From assembly GCA_002099365.1 (NCBI GenBank), contig MSED01000003.1, positions 1,674,001 to 1,738,000 of the forward strand: DNA of 64,000 nt, read 5' to 3'. The stretch's first letter is position 1. Each line of letters begins with the position of its first letter. The notes below the pieces were generated by a model. It ran no database searches. It was not told the origin of the DNA and worked only from the letters and a program-made list of their open reading frames with translations. A program made the translations under genes and the position numbers. Shown one piece after another: positions 44,875 to 55,638 of this stretch. The DNA comes from Phialophora verrucosa. Its lineage: Eukaryota > Ascomycota > Eurotiomycetes > Chaetothyriales > Herpotrichiellaceae.

Positions 44875-45386
44875 CTGATGGTGCTGGAGGACTAATGTGA
44901 TGTTTTCGACCTTGTCGGAAGGTTATCATGGAAAATCAACATTGCTTTGGAGAAATCGGTTTGGAGCTGGGCACGTGACGGCTCAGAGAGCCAACACCAC
45001 AAATTCATTTCTCCCTCCCTCAGCTCTTCCTTCTCTTTTCCTTTTCTTCATCCTTCCAAGTTTTGAACAAGTAAGCCCATATCCTTCAACACCTCCAAAT
45101 CCGCAGTACTAACTATCGTGATAGATGATGAAAGCCTAGTGTGTATTACATGATCTGTCTCTGCCCGGAAACCAGCAAGCTCTCTCTTCGGAGTTCAAGT
45201 GGCCTGCTGGTTGATGGGATCAGAAGACAATGAGATCGGCGTTCGGCACAACCATTCTTGTTACATAAACGGACGCGATGAAGGCATCTCTGACTATCAA
45301 TCTTGGAATGGATTACAAGCTGTTTTGGTTTGCAAGAGAGTGGAGAAGAAGAAGTCTTTCACATTCAAACTGTTAGAGCGCTTGGC
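44875..45386. other. Intergenic stretch with RNA-like signals
   Basis: Contains the AspRS upstream region and the 3' side of the aminotransferase-like gene. On the plus strand a pyrimidine tract at about 45010-45060 is followed by a textbook intron (45071-45124: GTAAGC donor, TACTAAC branch at 45107-45113, TAG acceptor) and the RNA candidate listed separately. Confidence 0.5.
45119..45299 (+). ncRNA. Candidate C/D-box snoRNA or exon of a spliced non-coding RNA
   Basis: Box C ATGATGA (45125-45131) and box D CTGA (45290-45293) are flanked by a six-base terminal stem, TGATAG before box C and CTATCA after box D. The stem touches both boxes, as in C/D snoRNAs. Internal C'/D' boxes are weak (TTGATGG only), and 181 nt is long for a guide snoRNA. 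The 5' stem half overlaps an apparent 3' splice site, so the two readings compete. Confidence 0.3.
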
Positions 45387-46686
45387 TCAGCTGGACGACT
45401 TATTCGACGCTGTGGGCACTGAGTCGAAGGCCTCCTCAATAAATGCTTTCCATGCTGCCAGCGCAGCTCCTACGTCTTCCGTCGATGCCCCGAAGGCCAC
45501 TCTCACGTACCCTCGAACGGTTTGACTGTCGCCGAAGCATTTGCCCGCTGGACACAGAAGAACACCAGCCTTCTCCAGCAGTTGCAAGCAGAATGCCTCG
45601 CTGTCGACCGGCTTCCCCATCTTGTGGAATTTCAGCATCGCAGTTGTACCGGCTTGTGGCTTGACCCAGGAGCATGCCCAACTGTGTTCTTCCACAAAGG
45701 CCTGAACGAGGCTTAGGTTTGTTTGACACAATTTGATGTTCCTAGCTAACAGAGCATGAATGCATCTGTCGCTCAAAGCTTCTGCTGCGATCTGCTCGTC
45801 CAGGATCGAGGCTACCGTGGACTTGAGGCGTCTGGCTTTCTTGCAAGCCGCCACAATGCTCCTGTCTTTTGTCGCAATCCAACCAGCTCTTGTTCCTGCC
45901 ATACTGTACGCCTTGGCCACGGTGCCGGTTACCACGACCTTTTTATAGCCCAAATTGATCGCCGACGGTGGGAAGTCGTCGTCGGACGGCGATATTGAGT
46001 GAAACAGTGGTCGGTATGTCTCGGTCGCCATGACTATTATACCTTTCGCTTCTGCCACTTCCATGAGTGTCTCAAGGACTGGCCTGGGGATGATTGCCCC
46101 TGTGGGATCACAAGGGCTCTGTATTATTATCAACTTCGTATTGTCTTTGATCAAGTTTTTTAGCTCATCAATATCAGGTCTCCACTTCTTCCCCGGTTCA
46201 GCGTTCCATTTGGAGACCTCCGCTCCCAGCGAAGCCGGTATCTTGAATAGCAATTCATCGACAGGGTGCTGGCAGATGACGTGGTCCCCAGGAGCCAGCA
46301 GCGCCGACAGCACTGTATAGTCAGCCGCGGAGCCTCCATTCGTGATGAGAATGTCATCTGCGGTCACTCCACCAGACCGTGCTGAGTACAAAGCTGCCAG
46401 GTTCCTACGCAGTTCGATACTCCCTGACTTAGAATGCCTCTCGTCTAGTCTTAGTGTATTCCACGACAGCTGTTCTTCAGAGCCGCGCCTGTCTTCAGAG
46501 ATCTCCAGGAGGTCTGAGATAGAGATGTTCGCAGTGCCTGAGGAAAAAAGGTCGTGCTTGGCTGAAGGAAGGAATTTCTCTGCCCACTTGATTGGGACAG
46601 GTCTGTCAGCTACATATTCTGTATCCTCATGGACAACGTATTCGACCACTTGCCTCTAGGAGCTCCAGTTCATCGACTGCTGCCAT
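45387..46686 (-). CDS. PLP-fold aminotransferase-like protein (class I/II)
   Basis: Proposed exons 46686-46654 and 46586-45387, joined by a 67-bp GC-AG intron (GAG|GCAAGT donor, CTGAC branch, CAAG acceptor), give 410 aa beginning MAAVDELELLEWAEKFLP. Without splicing the long frame has only a GTG start (46649), with a stop just upstream. The protein has the fold-type I layout: NGGSAADYTVLSALLAPGD, the SPCDPTGA loop, VMATETYRPLF, Lys236 in TVAKAYSMAGTRAGW as the likely PLP Schiff base, and a C-terminal GYVRVAFG arginine. Two usually conserved residues are changed: the NPTG-motif Asn is Asp171, and the Asp that pairs with the pyridine nitrogen is Thr199. It resembles fungal capreomycidine-synthase-like or aminotransferase relatives. 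Substrate is unknown and activity may be altered. Confidence 0.8.
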
Positions 46687-47251
46687 CTTGCTTTTACGCT
46701 TGCTAGACCAGCGACGCCCGCTGCGATACTGATACGTGCAATGTTCTTCCAGGCAACTTTGCTGGCGACTGACGATGGTGCGGAGGAGCAGTCAAATTCC
46801 CCCGCCTACGCAGTTGGGCCACTGCGGTCCAAGGCCTCGGTGCGGGAGCTGTGGCTAAAGCTCCAGCTCGCTGGCTCGTATTTCCGGAAGATGTTTGGCT
46901 ATTGGTTGCAGATTGTAGGCGCTTAACTGGATCAAGTTCGGCTGGCGGGAGACGGCCGTTTAAGCACTGACTGCACTTGGGGAAGATGCTGTGATACACG
47001 GTTGACTGCGACCTTCGACCTTCTAATTCAGTTCCATATGTTCCCGGTCGCATGGTGTGATCTCTGAACCGCAATCACAACGCTGCTTTCCATGCTCATT
47101 CCCTCCTTCAGGACTTGCTTTCCTTAAACCCCCTTTTCCTTTCGTAACTACCGGATCCCAGCGACAAGTTCACAACGATAGGCACCAGCCACATCGCCGT
47201 CTTCCATCTCCGCACGTGTTGGCGATACACTGACGACCGAACGCTCTCCCC
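46687..47251. other. Divergent intergenic region
   Basis: Lies between the aminotransferase-like gene and the ABC transporter gene, transcribed away from each other. It should hold both promoters. No further gene seen. Confidence 0.5.
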
Positions 47252-50200
47252 ATGCACCTCAATGCCTTCGCAGCGGCCCTCCTCCTTGTCTCCCCAGTAT
47301 GGATGACTGCAGCTTATCGCAATGACACATCTGCGGCCTTGATGCAAGATCCTTTCCTAGACCTGGTTGACGGGTGTCCTCCATGCCCTCGATGCTTCGA
47401 TTGCCACTACGATGAGTTTCAATGCCTACAGTTCGCCAGCTGCGGCAGTGTCAATGGAAAATGTGTCTGCCCTCCCGGCTTCGGTGGTGATGACTGCGCA
47501 GAGCCTCTGTGCGGTTCGTTAGCCGATGGCAAGAATCGGTCACCGCGGAAAGGCGATAAGTGTGACTGCAAGGACGGATGGGAAGGTATCAACTGCAACG
47601 TGTGCACCTCGGACCAAGCCTGTAATGCTCTGATGCCCCTGGGGGAAGGGGGCGTGTGCTACCAGAAGGGCGTCCTCGTTCAAGAGAACTTTCAGATGTG
47701 CAATGTTACCAACAAAGCCATTCTCGACCAGATTGATCCCCGGATACCCCAGGTCACCTTTTCCTGCAATGCCGAGGCAGCCACCTGCAACTTCCAGTTC
47801 TGGGTCGATCAGAAGGAATCATTCTATTGCGCTCTCGACAACTGTACCTCTACTTATCAGGATACCAATGTTCGCAACACCACGAAATATACATGTCAGA
47901 ACATCAAATGCTCATGCATCGCGGATAGATTTCTCTGCGGCGAGGATGGTTCGGTCAACATCGACGAGTTTCTTGAGCAAGAGATCAAGGGGCCTGCCTC
48001 TTTCTTCACCCAGCACACCTACGGCGGGAGCTCCAAAGATGGTAGCAGATTCGAAGAGCCTGCGATGAACAATCTGATTTCCATGATCTTTGGAGACGAG
48101 TACATCTCTTTACAGTGCAGATCAGGAGAATGCTTGTACGAGACTGATGTGCCTGGATACACCAGACCCATTAAAGAGATCAATACCCCTTTAATTGCCG
48201 GCGTTATTGCAGGGTGCGCCTTATTCGTGGTTGCCATTACGCTCATAGCGTGGTATCTGTCGCACAGGCGGGCGCTCAAGCGATGGGGGGCCATTCGACT
48301 TGGTGAAGGCACGGAAGATGATGCCGCAGCATCAATGATTAACCACACTCCTATGGCTTTGCAGTTCGAAAACGTATCCTACGGCCTCAAAGGGAAAGAA
48401 ATCCTCTCTGGCATATCTGGCATTGCTCATCCGGGCCAAATCACGGCCATCATGGGTGCTTCAGGCGCCGGTAAATCAACCTTCCTTGACATTCTGGCTC
48501 GAAAAAACAAGCGCGGGACGGTTGTGGGCAATATGTACGTCAATGGCGAGAAGATCCTGGACGGAGAGTATCGAAATGTCATTGGTTATGTGGACCAAGA
48601 AGACACTCTACTGCCGACATTGACTGTTCATGAAACCATCTTGACCAGTGCGCTCTTGAGATTGCCCGCAGATATGGGTCTTTCGGTCAAGGAACAACGA
48701 GTCATCGAGGTCATGCAGCAACTCGGGATCTACCAGATCAAAGATCAAATAATCGGATCTGCGGAAGGAAATGGTCGAGGCATCTCTGGCGGCGAGAAAC
48801 GAAGAGTGGGTATTGCTTGTGAGCTCGTTACAAGCCCAAGCATCCTATTCTTGGACGAACCGACCAGCGGTCTAGATGCCTTCAATGCCTTCAACGTCGT
48901 GGAGTGCTTGGTCACCCTGGCTAAGACGTACAACCGAACTGTAATCTTCACGATACATCAACCCCGCTCAAACATCGTCGCACTGTTCGACCAGCTGATC
49001 CTCCTTGCAAAGGGTAAAACCGTCTACTCCGGGCCTTTCTCGAGCTGCCAGTCTTATTTCGATCACATCGGATACTCTTGTCCGCCTGGTTTTAACATTG
49101 CAGACTATCTTGTGGATCTGACGATGCATGCTAGTCTGCCGCGATCTCCGATGTTTGAAGATGTGCCGAGAGATCTGTTGGATCGAGAAGGCCCGGGAAC
49201 CGAGTCAAGCAGTACAAGAGCCGTCAAGTCAATTGCCAGCGTGTCTAACGTCAGCGTCGAGAGTCCTCGGGAGCCATCGCTACGAATAAAGCCGAAACGT
49301 CGTATTTCCTTGAAACAGAAGCAAGACCGTCAACTGTTCACTCGGAAGAAAGCTACAGGAAGTGAAACTCCACCGACCCCAAAGACTGATGATGAAGACA
49401 CCATCATTGGCAAAGCAACAGGCAGTATGCGAAGCTGGTTGCAGATGTCAAGGAGAGAGGGGTCGAATCCACCCCCGTTGCTGGAAGACCCTGATGACCT
49501 GCCGCCAGACGCCAACACAGATCTCGACATACTAGTAACGAACTTCAAGCACTCAGATGTGGCCCAGACCATTCACGACGAGATTGCGTCGTCGATACAA
49601 ACAGCATCAGCCGCAAACGGCCATAGCAGTGGAAATGCTGTCGGTGAACCGGTTACAGGCTCCATCAAAGGCTTCCGGCGCGTCAGCCTTCCACGCCAAT
49701 TTCTGATTTTATCGAAGCGGACATGGCGCAATCTGTATCGCAATCCGATCCTGATGTTGACACATTATGCTGTTGCCATTCTGCTAGCGGTTTTGTCAGG
49801 CTGGCTCTTCTATGGTATCACGGATGACATTGGAGGCTTCCAGAACCGACTTGGCCTCTTTTTCTTTCTCCTGGCACTGTTCGGTTTCAGTGCGCTAACG
49901 AGCCTGAACGTATTCAGCGCGGAGCGGCTCATCTTCGTGCGGGAACGAGCTAACGGATACTACCACCCTCTTACATACTACGCTGCGAAGCTCCTGTTCG
50001 ACATCGTACCGCTCAGATTGATCCCCCCGATCATAATGGGCATAATCCTTTATCCGATGTGTGGACTTTTGCCAAAGTGGGGGGTCTTCTTCACCTTTAT
50101 CCTCGTGTTGGTTCTGTTCAATCTGGCCGCAGCGGCTATCTGCTTGACGATAGGCATTGTGTTCAAAGACGGGGCTGTGGCCAATTTGATTGGAAGTTTG

Positions 50201-50573
50201 GTGATGCTGTTCAGTCTGTTGTTTGCCGGTCTGCTTCTGAACCTTAACCATGATACGGTCCAGCAGGCGGCTCAATGGCTGCAGATGGTGAGCATTTCCG
50301 ACCCTCTCCCATGTGAAATGTACTAACTCGACACAGCTGTCGATCTTCCACTATGGCTACGAAGCCCTCATCGTCAACGAGGTCGCCAAGTTACGTCTCA
50401 AAGACCACCGGTACGGGCTCGACATTGAAGTACCCGGAGCCAGCATCTTGAGCGCCTTCGGCTTCGACAATCTGGCCTTGTGGAAGGACGTCATCGGCCT
50501 TGGGGTCTTTGCTGGGGCCTTCATCATCATCGCCTATATTGCAATGCATTTCCTGCTGGTTGAAAAGAGATAG
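47252..50573 (+). CDS. ADP1: ABCG-type transporter with EGF-like extracellular region (Adp1-like)
   Basis: Two exons, 47252-50287 and 50337-50573, with a 49-bp phase-0 intron (GTGAGC donor, ACACAG acceptor), give 1090 aa. Residues 1-21 are a signal peptide. The next 300 residues are Cys-rich with EGF-like pieces (CGSVNGKCVCPPGFGGDDC, CDCKDGWEGINC). A transmembrane segment at about 310-335 (GVIAGCALFVVAITLIAWY) precedes an ABCG nucleotide-binding domain: Walker A GASGAGKS (about 401), signature ISGGEKRRVGIA (about 511) and Walker B ILFLDEPTSGLD (about 530). A charged linker then leads to six membrane spans, the last two in exon 2. This domain order is that of yeast Adp1, a half-transporter of unknown substrate, so it likely works as a dimer. 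Confidence 0.93.
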
Positions 50574-51031
50574 TAGAGGTAATGGGTGATGTCCTCACGA
50601 TGTTTTGGTGCCATGTGTATCTCTGCTTGCATCCATGGAGTTCTTGTGTATAGAAAAGAGACAGACAAAGGGGTGCCAATGTGACATATAGTATAATATA
50701 AGCCGTCTTGACGGTTGGTCTTACCCCTCCTATGCCGACTGCTCCCCAGACCTGTCCTTCGTCTCCTCGCAACCGTCAGACGGCTTCCCCTGGTTGGTGT
50801 GGGGTGAGTCATCGACCTCGGAACAGTGCGTCTCGAAAACCAGGGTAGGAGACGGAAGCTACCCCGATCTCGGAGACGGTGAATTTGCGGGGATGTCATA
50901 CGAATCACTATGTACTTCAGATTGCTTCAATCCTTCGGTCGTTCTCAAGAATCGGAAGCTCCCAAGAGAATCCGAAGTGGCAGACTGCTGGTGCTGGGGT
51001 CCCAATCCAATTGACGCTTCTTTCGCTGGAC
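50574..51031. other. Intergenic stretch
   Basis: About 460 bp between two same-strand genes. It holds the transporter 3' end and the promoter of the dehydratase gene. Nothing else is seen. Confidence 0.5.
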
Positions 51032-52192
51032 ATGGCTACAGCTATACGCGTCTGCCCTGGATGCGTAGCCAGGGTGCCAGTTCCCTTTGTTCGTCTCGGA
51101 AACCAGTGTCGCGGCTTCTCATCTACCAGGACGTTGAGCTCATCATCCGTCGACCCGAAAGAAGTAGCAGAAGCCTTTCTAAGCAAGTTTTCTAAGGGCC
51201 AAACATTCGTGCGCAAGCAACTACTGGATGCAAACCAATTGCGGCTTTTCTCACTCACACTGAACCGACCTTATTTGTGGCCTGGAAGCTCCATACGACC
51301 ATCGAAGACGCTCGAGGAGGTAGAGCCACTGGAAGGCTCACCTTTACCGCCGGCATACCACTTGTGCTATTTCACACCAGCGCAGCTTCCGGGTGCCTTG
51401 GGGCAAGACGGTACCGATGCGAGCTTCAATCCGGACGCACCGTTCACAAGACGAATGTGGGCCGGCGGATCATTCCACTGGCCGGGTGCTGACCCCAACA
51501 AGATCCACCAAAACGGCCAACAGGCGCTGCTCAGGGTCGGCGACACCGTCACGGAAGTCACTAAGGTGCTGAACTGCGAACCCAAGGTTATCGGCAAGAC
51601 GGGCGAGCCAATGCTCGTGGTTGGCGTGGAGAAAGAGTTCCGTAACAGTGACGACGAGTTATGCGTGCTGGATAGAAGGAACTGGGTGTTTCGAGAAGCT
51701 CTGGATCCTTCAAAGCCGGCATCATTGGTCCCCAAGCCGAAAGAACTGTCCAGTGAGGCATTGGATGAGAGCGTGAAGGGGAAATTGTGGAGGCAGTACA
51801 ATCGCAATGAGGCAACATTGTTCAGATTCTCGGCGCTGACCTTCAACGCGCATCGGATACACTACGATAAACCGTGGGCGACCGAGGTCGAAGGCCACAG
51901 GAACGCGGTTGTCCATGGACCATTGAACTTGATTGCGATGCTGGATCTCTGGCGCGATGAGGTTAGTGTGTATCGCGGAGTTGGGGAAGGGTCTGCGCAG
52001 GACGACGAGGTGATCTACTACCCGCAGAAGATCGAGTACAGGGCTACTAGCCCCGTGTATGCTGGAGAGGGTTACAGGGTGATGTTGGATCAGAGCGCCA
52101 GGGAACAGGAGGCGGCTGATATTAGGGTGGTGAGCAACGACGGGACGGTGTGCATGAAGGGGACCGTGACAGACTGGCCGCATGGTAATTAG
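51032..52192 (+). CDS. HTD2: Mitochondrial 3-hydroxyacyl-thioester dehydratase (Htd2-like)
   Basis: Single exon, 386 aa from the ATG at 51032 (MATAIRVCPGCVARV); the longer upstream frame has no targeting character. Residues 1-40 are Arg/Ser-rich without acids, fitting a mitochondrial presequence. The middle (RRMWAGGSFHWPGADP, LLRVGDTVTEVTKVLNCEPK) and the C-terminal half form a double hotdog protein of the MaoC-like type. The hydratase motif appears as FRFSALTFNAHRIHYDKPWA followed by VVHGPLNLIAMLDLW, with Asn/His/Tyr positions typical of the group. Family knowledge: Htd2 performs the dehydration step of mitochondrial type II fatty acid synthesis, which supplies lipoic acid precursors. A mesaconyl-CoA hydratase role is a possible alternative in this family. 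Confidence 0.9.
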   Translation: MATAIRVCPGCVARVPVPFVRLGNQCRGFSSTRTLSSSSVDPKEVAEAFLSKFSKGQTFVRKQLLDANQLRLFSLTLNRPYLWPGSSIRPSKTLEEVEPLEGSPLPPAYHLCYFTPAQLPGALGQDGTDASFNPDAPFTRRMWAGGSFHWPGADPNKIHQNGQQALLRVGDTVTEVTKVLNCEPKVIGKTGEPMLVVGVEKEFRNSDDELCVLDRRNWVFREALDPSKPASLVPKPKELSSEALDESVKGKLWRQYNRNEATLFRFSALTFNAHRIHYDKPWATEVEGHRNAVVHGPLNLIAMLDLWRDEVSVYRGVGEGSAQDDEVIYYPQKIEYRATSPVYAGEGYRVMLDQSAREQEAADIRVVSNDGTVCMKGTVTDWPHGN

Positions 52193-53079
52193 CCGTCCCG
52201 ACCAGGGACCTTGAGCATGAGACTTTGCGACCACCCTCTGCTCTGAGTTCTAACGGCCCTCGATGTTCAGGGGGTTTCGAGATCAGGAAACGGCAGACCT
52301 TACTCCGAACGGCGTCGAGTTTGGAGGAGATACATCAACGGCACGGTGATGCGTCTGGACCTACGGTATTTAGCCGCAAGAAAGCTACGGTATGTGTCTT
52401 GGATATGCACAGGTTGAGATTGCGCGGGATTCCCTGGCCGGCACATCTGCGGCGTGGCTTTTGGCCACAGCCGAACTGGGAGCGGAGTGCGGACGGGACA
52501 GCGATAAGGATCACTTCTATACACACATCAGGCATTTTGTTGGGAATGTGGCTGCAGATGGCAAAGCATAGAGAGATTTGAGCAGGAGAGAATCCTGCTT
52601 CACCAGCCGAATCCAAGCTGCTTTGTGACAACCTGCCGCATTACGAGGCGAACAATTCGTGTCCAAATAAGTTTGAGGCGCTTTGGGGCCAGCTCGCCAT
52701 GACGACAGGGGCGCCGGGCCCAATCATAGGGGCTTGCGGCGCCCGGAAGTTGCCTGCCTTTGCTTTCCCTTGGCTTCGCTGAAGCCCGGCTCGGGGCTGT
52801 TAGGCAGCGCTAGAAGGCATCTGGTTAGGTGGGAGTCGCATCTCCGCACTTTCTCTTCTCCTCCGCCCGCCGATCGGATCTCGTCTTTCCAATTTCGATC
52901 CCTTGGATGCTTTCTCGTCTTGCTTCTTCTCACATCACTTTACGTACTTTGTCTTGGCCACCGCATGTGCCTCGAGCTTCGAGACTGCGCAGCTTCCTCG
53001 ACGTATCCTTCTGCCTCGCTCTCTCTGTTATTCGAGCCTCATCTCTCGCGATGAGGCATATCATCCCACGGGCACCGAC
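52193..53079. other. Intergenic stretch
   Basis: About 890 bp between two same-strand genes. The pyrimidine-rich part at about 52840-53060 is probably the promoter and leader of the JmjC gene; in-frame upstream Met codons there (52903) lack protein-like sequence. Confidence 0.5.
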
Positions 53080-55638
53080 ATGATCCCTCAGACGCCTTCT
53101 TTGATGGTCCCGCCAGACAGTTCGGCCCAACAACTGCTGCGCCTCGGGAAGCCGTTCGTCGAGTTCCCGAGATTCAGCATCCTCGCGCTCCAGGAAGCAA
53201 AGGACCAGGATGGGAACCCCCTTCCTTTTTCTGAGTGGCTTACCAAACGCCTTCAATCTGGCCAACCTTTTGTCATTGCCGACTTTGACAAACTGGACAC
53301 TTGGCCCGTTTCTGACCAGCACAATGGGCATCAACCCGGCTTCGGCATTGAGAGGCTGATTGAGCTGAGCACCAAGAAGAATATACCCATTCGTAACTGC
53401 AGCACCGGTCGAGACTTGTCGTTCACGCTCAAAAAGTTCGCCGACAGCGCCCGGCAGTCGTACCCCGAATTCCAAAACTTGTATGCCAGGGATCTGCAGT
53501 GTCCCCAGGAATGGCTCGAACAGTGTCGCAGAATTCTACCCACCGAGGTCCAATGGGGTGGCCGATTGGATCTTTTCCAATGGCTGCCACAATGCGCACG
53601 GAGCGAAGTCATGATGGCCTACGTGGGAAGCGAAGGAAGCAGCTCCGGCTTCCATCGATGCTTCTCCAGCACCGTGGCGTTGAACCTACTTGTCGAGTCC
53701 GATGATCGCCCTGTTGTCTGCATCGGTACCGACTTCGATTCCCAGAAGAAATACGACTCCTTCATGTCTGCGCGTGGTGCGTCGCCGCATTTAGATTGGC
53801 TCAACCTTGGGTCGGAGGAGCTTCTCAAGGCCGATTTCCCTATTTATGCCTACGACCAACGGGTTGGTGACCTCGTTGTCTTCCCTCCCGCCACGGCACA
53901 TCAAGTCTGGAATCCGGCGACATTGTCTGCCAAGCTAGTCTGGAACATCCTCCACCCTCTCTCTCTCGAGGTGGGCTTCGACTATGTGCAAGCCCCCTTC
54001 AATCGTCTATGTCACCCCGATGTGGCTCGGACGAATCTATCGCTAGCATGCGCGATGTTGTCACTTCTCCAGGACAACCACACAATGACCAACTCACTAT
54101 TACCCTTACCTCCGGATCTACCGTTGCTTTCGCGGTTATTCCGGCAGATGGTCCACGACGAGACGATTGAGCCTCCAGCTATCACACCAATAACTTTGGT
54201 TCTTATACAACCAGGCACTATTGCAACGTGCAACTTCTGTAGCACAGCCATCTGGAACCGCCATGTCCGATGTACCCAATGCGCCGACTTCGACCTATGC
54301 CTCCTCTGTTACCTCAATGGACGGTCTTGTGAGCACTTTCAGTCGTATGCGTGGGCAGAGCTGATATCCGCCGAAAAATGCACCAGAGTCTTGAACCGGG
54401 CACGCGAGATCCTTGGATTCCAACCGGAAGAGCCACGGACATTGGACAAGCGGAAGACGTTGGGAACAGCCGTCAATGATCTCATGCGGGCCAAAACGTC
54501 CTCCATCACAAGGCTGTGCCATCTCTGCCGCATCGACCATCAGGAATGGAAAGGTCGTCGTTGCGACAGGTGCAGCGCCTTTTTCTGCTTTCGAGGTCTG
54601 TTCCGCCACTTTGACGAGTATCCTGCCGAGGTCCTTCGCCACAAGGGAATGTGGACGTGCCCCAAATGTACGGAGACGTGCAATTGTCGGTGTTGTCATT
54701 TTGCGACGGCATATGTGAAAAGCGAGAAGCCTGCGAGTAAGAGAAGAGTCAAAGCATGTGATTCTCGTGGTAAGGTCATGGGTTTTGCGGATAACGTCTT
54801 CGACCAGAGACGTGGTGGAAGGCGAGACGGCCATCCCAATGGCACAGGAAGCAGCAGCGGACCAGTCCCCGATACCATCCAGGTGGTGGGCAAGAAGCGA
54901 ACAGTATCCTCGTCAGCAGAGCCCGGCCCTGCGACTCCTTTACGCAAGATTGAGCTGCCGACACCAGAGCCCGACTTCTCGAGTTCCAGATTGGCGTTTT
55001 CGCGAGAAAGCTCAGATTACTTGATGGATGTACCCTTCGCGAGTGTCAACGGGGCAACTTCTGGACCTTTGCCGGGCGTGAAGACCATCACAGATGGCCA
55101 TGATTTCGCGATGAGCCCGACAGACGAGCGATACTCAAGAGTAAGCACCTCACCTGGAATTGCATCGCTTGCTTCCACAACAATCGGGACGAGTCGGATA
55201 CCCTCAGGCATTCACCACAGCCAGAACAACACGCTTCCACCGATTCTTGGACATGGTTCGTCCGCGAGCAACGGTTTATATATCCCACCGCGCAGTTCAG
55301 TTGACACCTTCAGCACGCCATCGTCTGCCCCTACCACGTCCCCCACCAAAAGTATCCCACTTGCCGATACAAAGACACCAACAGCCGCACTAGACGCCTC
55401 AATTGCTGAGCTCGAAGCCCAACTCGTCAAACTGAAAAAGTACGAAGAAGAATTCATTGCGCTGAACCTGGATGATAGTCGCAAGATGCTGGCGAGCGAG
55501 GTGGCCGAGCTAGAGGGCCAGCTCAAGGCGAAGAAACGGGAGAAGAGTCTGATGCTCATTGAAAGGCTCAAGAGGGAAGGGTTTGGTGGGCTGGCGGCCG
55601 TAGTCGGTAAAGAGGTCGGCCTCGGAACGGACGCATAG
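53080..55638 (+). CDS. JmjC-domain protein with ZZ-like and R1-type zinc fingers, probable dead demethylase
   Basis: Single exon, 852 aa from the ATG at 53080 (MIPQTPSLMVPP). Residues about 90-310 form a JmjC fold: AYVGSEGSSSGFHRCFSS, DQRVGDLVVFPPATAHQVWN. The second iron-binding His is at 274. The first iron site reads His192-Arg-Cys194, where active enzymes have His-x-Asp/Glu, so iron binding is probably lost. A ZZ-like finger follows (CNFCSTAIWNRHVRCTQC from residue 384), then a 4CXXC-R1 finger (CHLCRIDHQEWKGRRCDRC from 480, ending CPKCTETCNCRCC). The 250-residue disordered linker contains Ser/Pro runs, and the protein ends in a coiled coil (IAELEAQLVKLKKYEEEF). Family knowledge: such proteins act in chromatin. 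A scaffold or reader role is inferred. Confidence 0.88.
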   Translation: MIPQTPSLMVPPDSSAQQLLRLGKPFVEFPRFSILALQEAKDQDGNPLPFSEWLTKRLQSGQPFVIADFDKLDTWPVSDQHNGHQPGFGIERLIELSTKKNIPIRNCSTGRDLSFTLKKFADSARQSYPEFQNLYARDLQCPQEWLEQCRRILPTEVQWGGRLDLFQWLPQCARSEVMMAYVGSEGSSSGFHRCFSSTVALNLLVESDDRPVVCIGTDFDSQKKYDSFMSARGASPHLDWLNLGSEELLKADFPIYAYDQRVGDLVVFPPATAHQVWNPATLSAKLVWNILHPLSLEVGFDYVQAPFNRLCHPDVARTNLSLACAMLSLLQDNHTMTNSLLPLPPDLPLLSRLFRQMVHDETIEPPAITPITLVLIQPGTIATCNFCSTAIWNRHVRCTQCADFDLCLLCYLNGRSCEHFQSYAWAELISAEKCTRVLNRAREILGFQPEEPRTLDKRKTLGTAVNDLMRAKTSSITRLCHLCRIDHQEWKGRRCDRCSAFFCFRGLFRHFDEYPAEVLRHKGMWTCPKCTETCNCRCCHFATAYVKSEKPASKRRVKACDSRGKVMGFADNVFDQRRGGRRDGHPNGTGSSSGPVPDTIQVVGKKRTVSSSAEPGPATPLRKIELPTPEPDFSSSRLAFSRESSDYLMDVPFASVNGATSGPLPGVKTITDGHDFAMSPTDERYSRVSTSPGIASLASTTIGTSRIPSGIHHSQNNTLPPILGHGSSASNGLYIPPRSSVDTFSTPSSAPTTSPTKSIPLADTKTPTAALDASIAELEAQLVKLKKYEEEFIALNLDDSRKMLASEVAELEGQLKAKKREKSLMLIERLKREGFGGLAAVVGKEVGLGTDA

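Noticed and set aside
46601..46649. GTG-initiated N-terminus of the aminotransferase-like protein
   Set aside because: Nuclear fungal genes rarely start at GTG, and splicing through a GC-AG intron gives an ATG start in frame.
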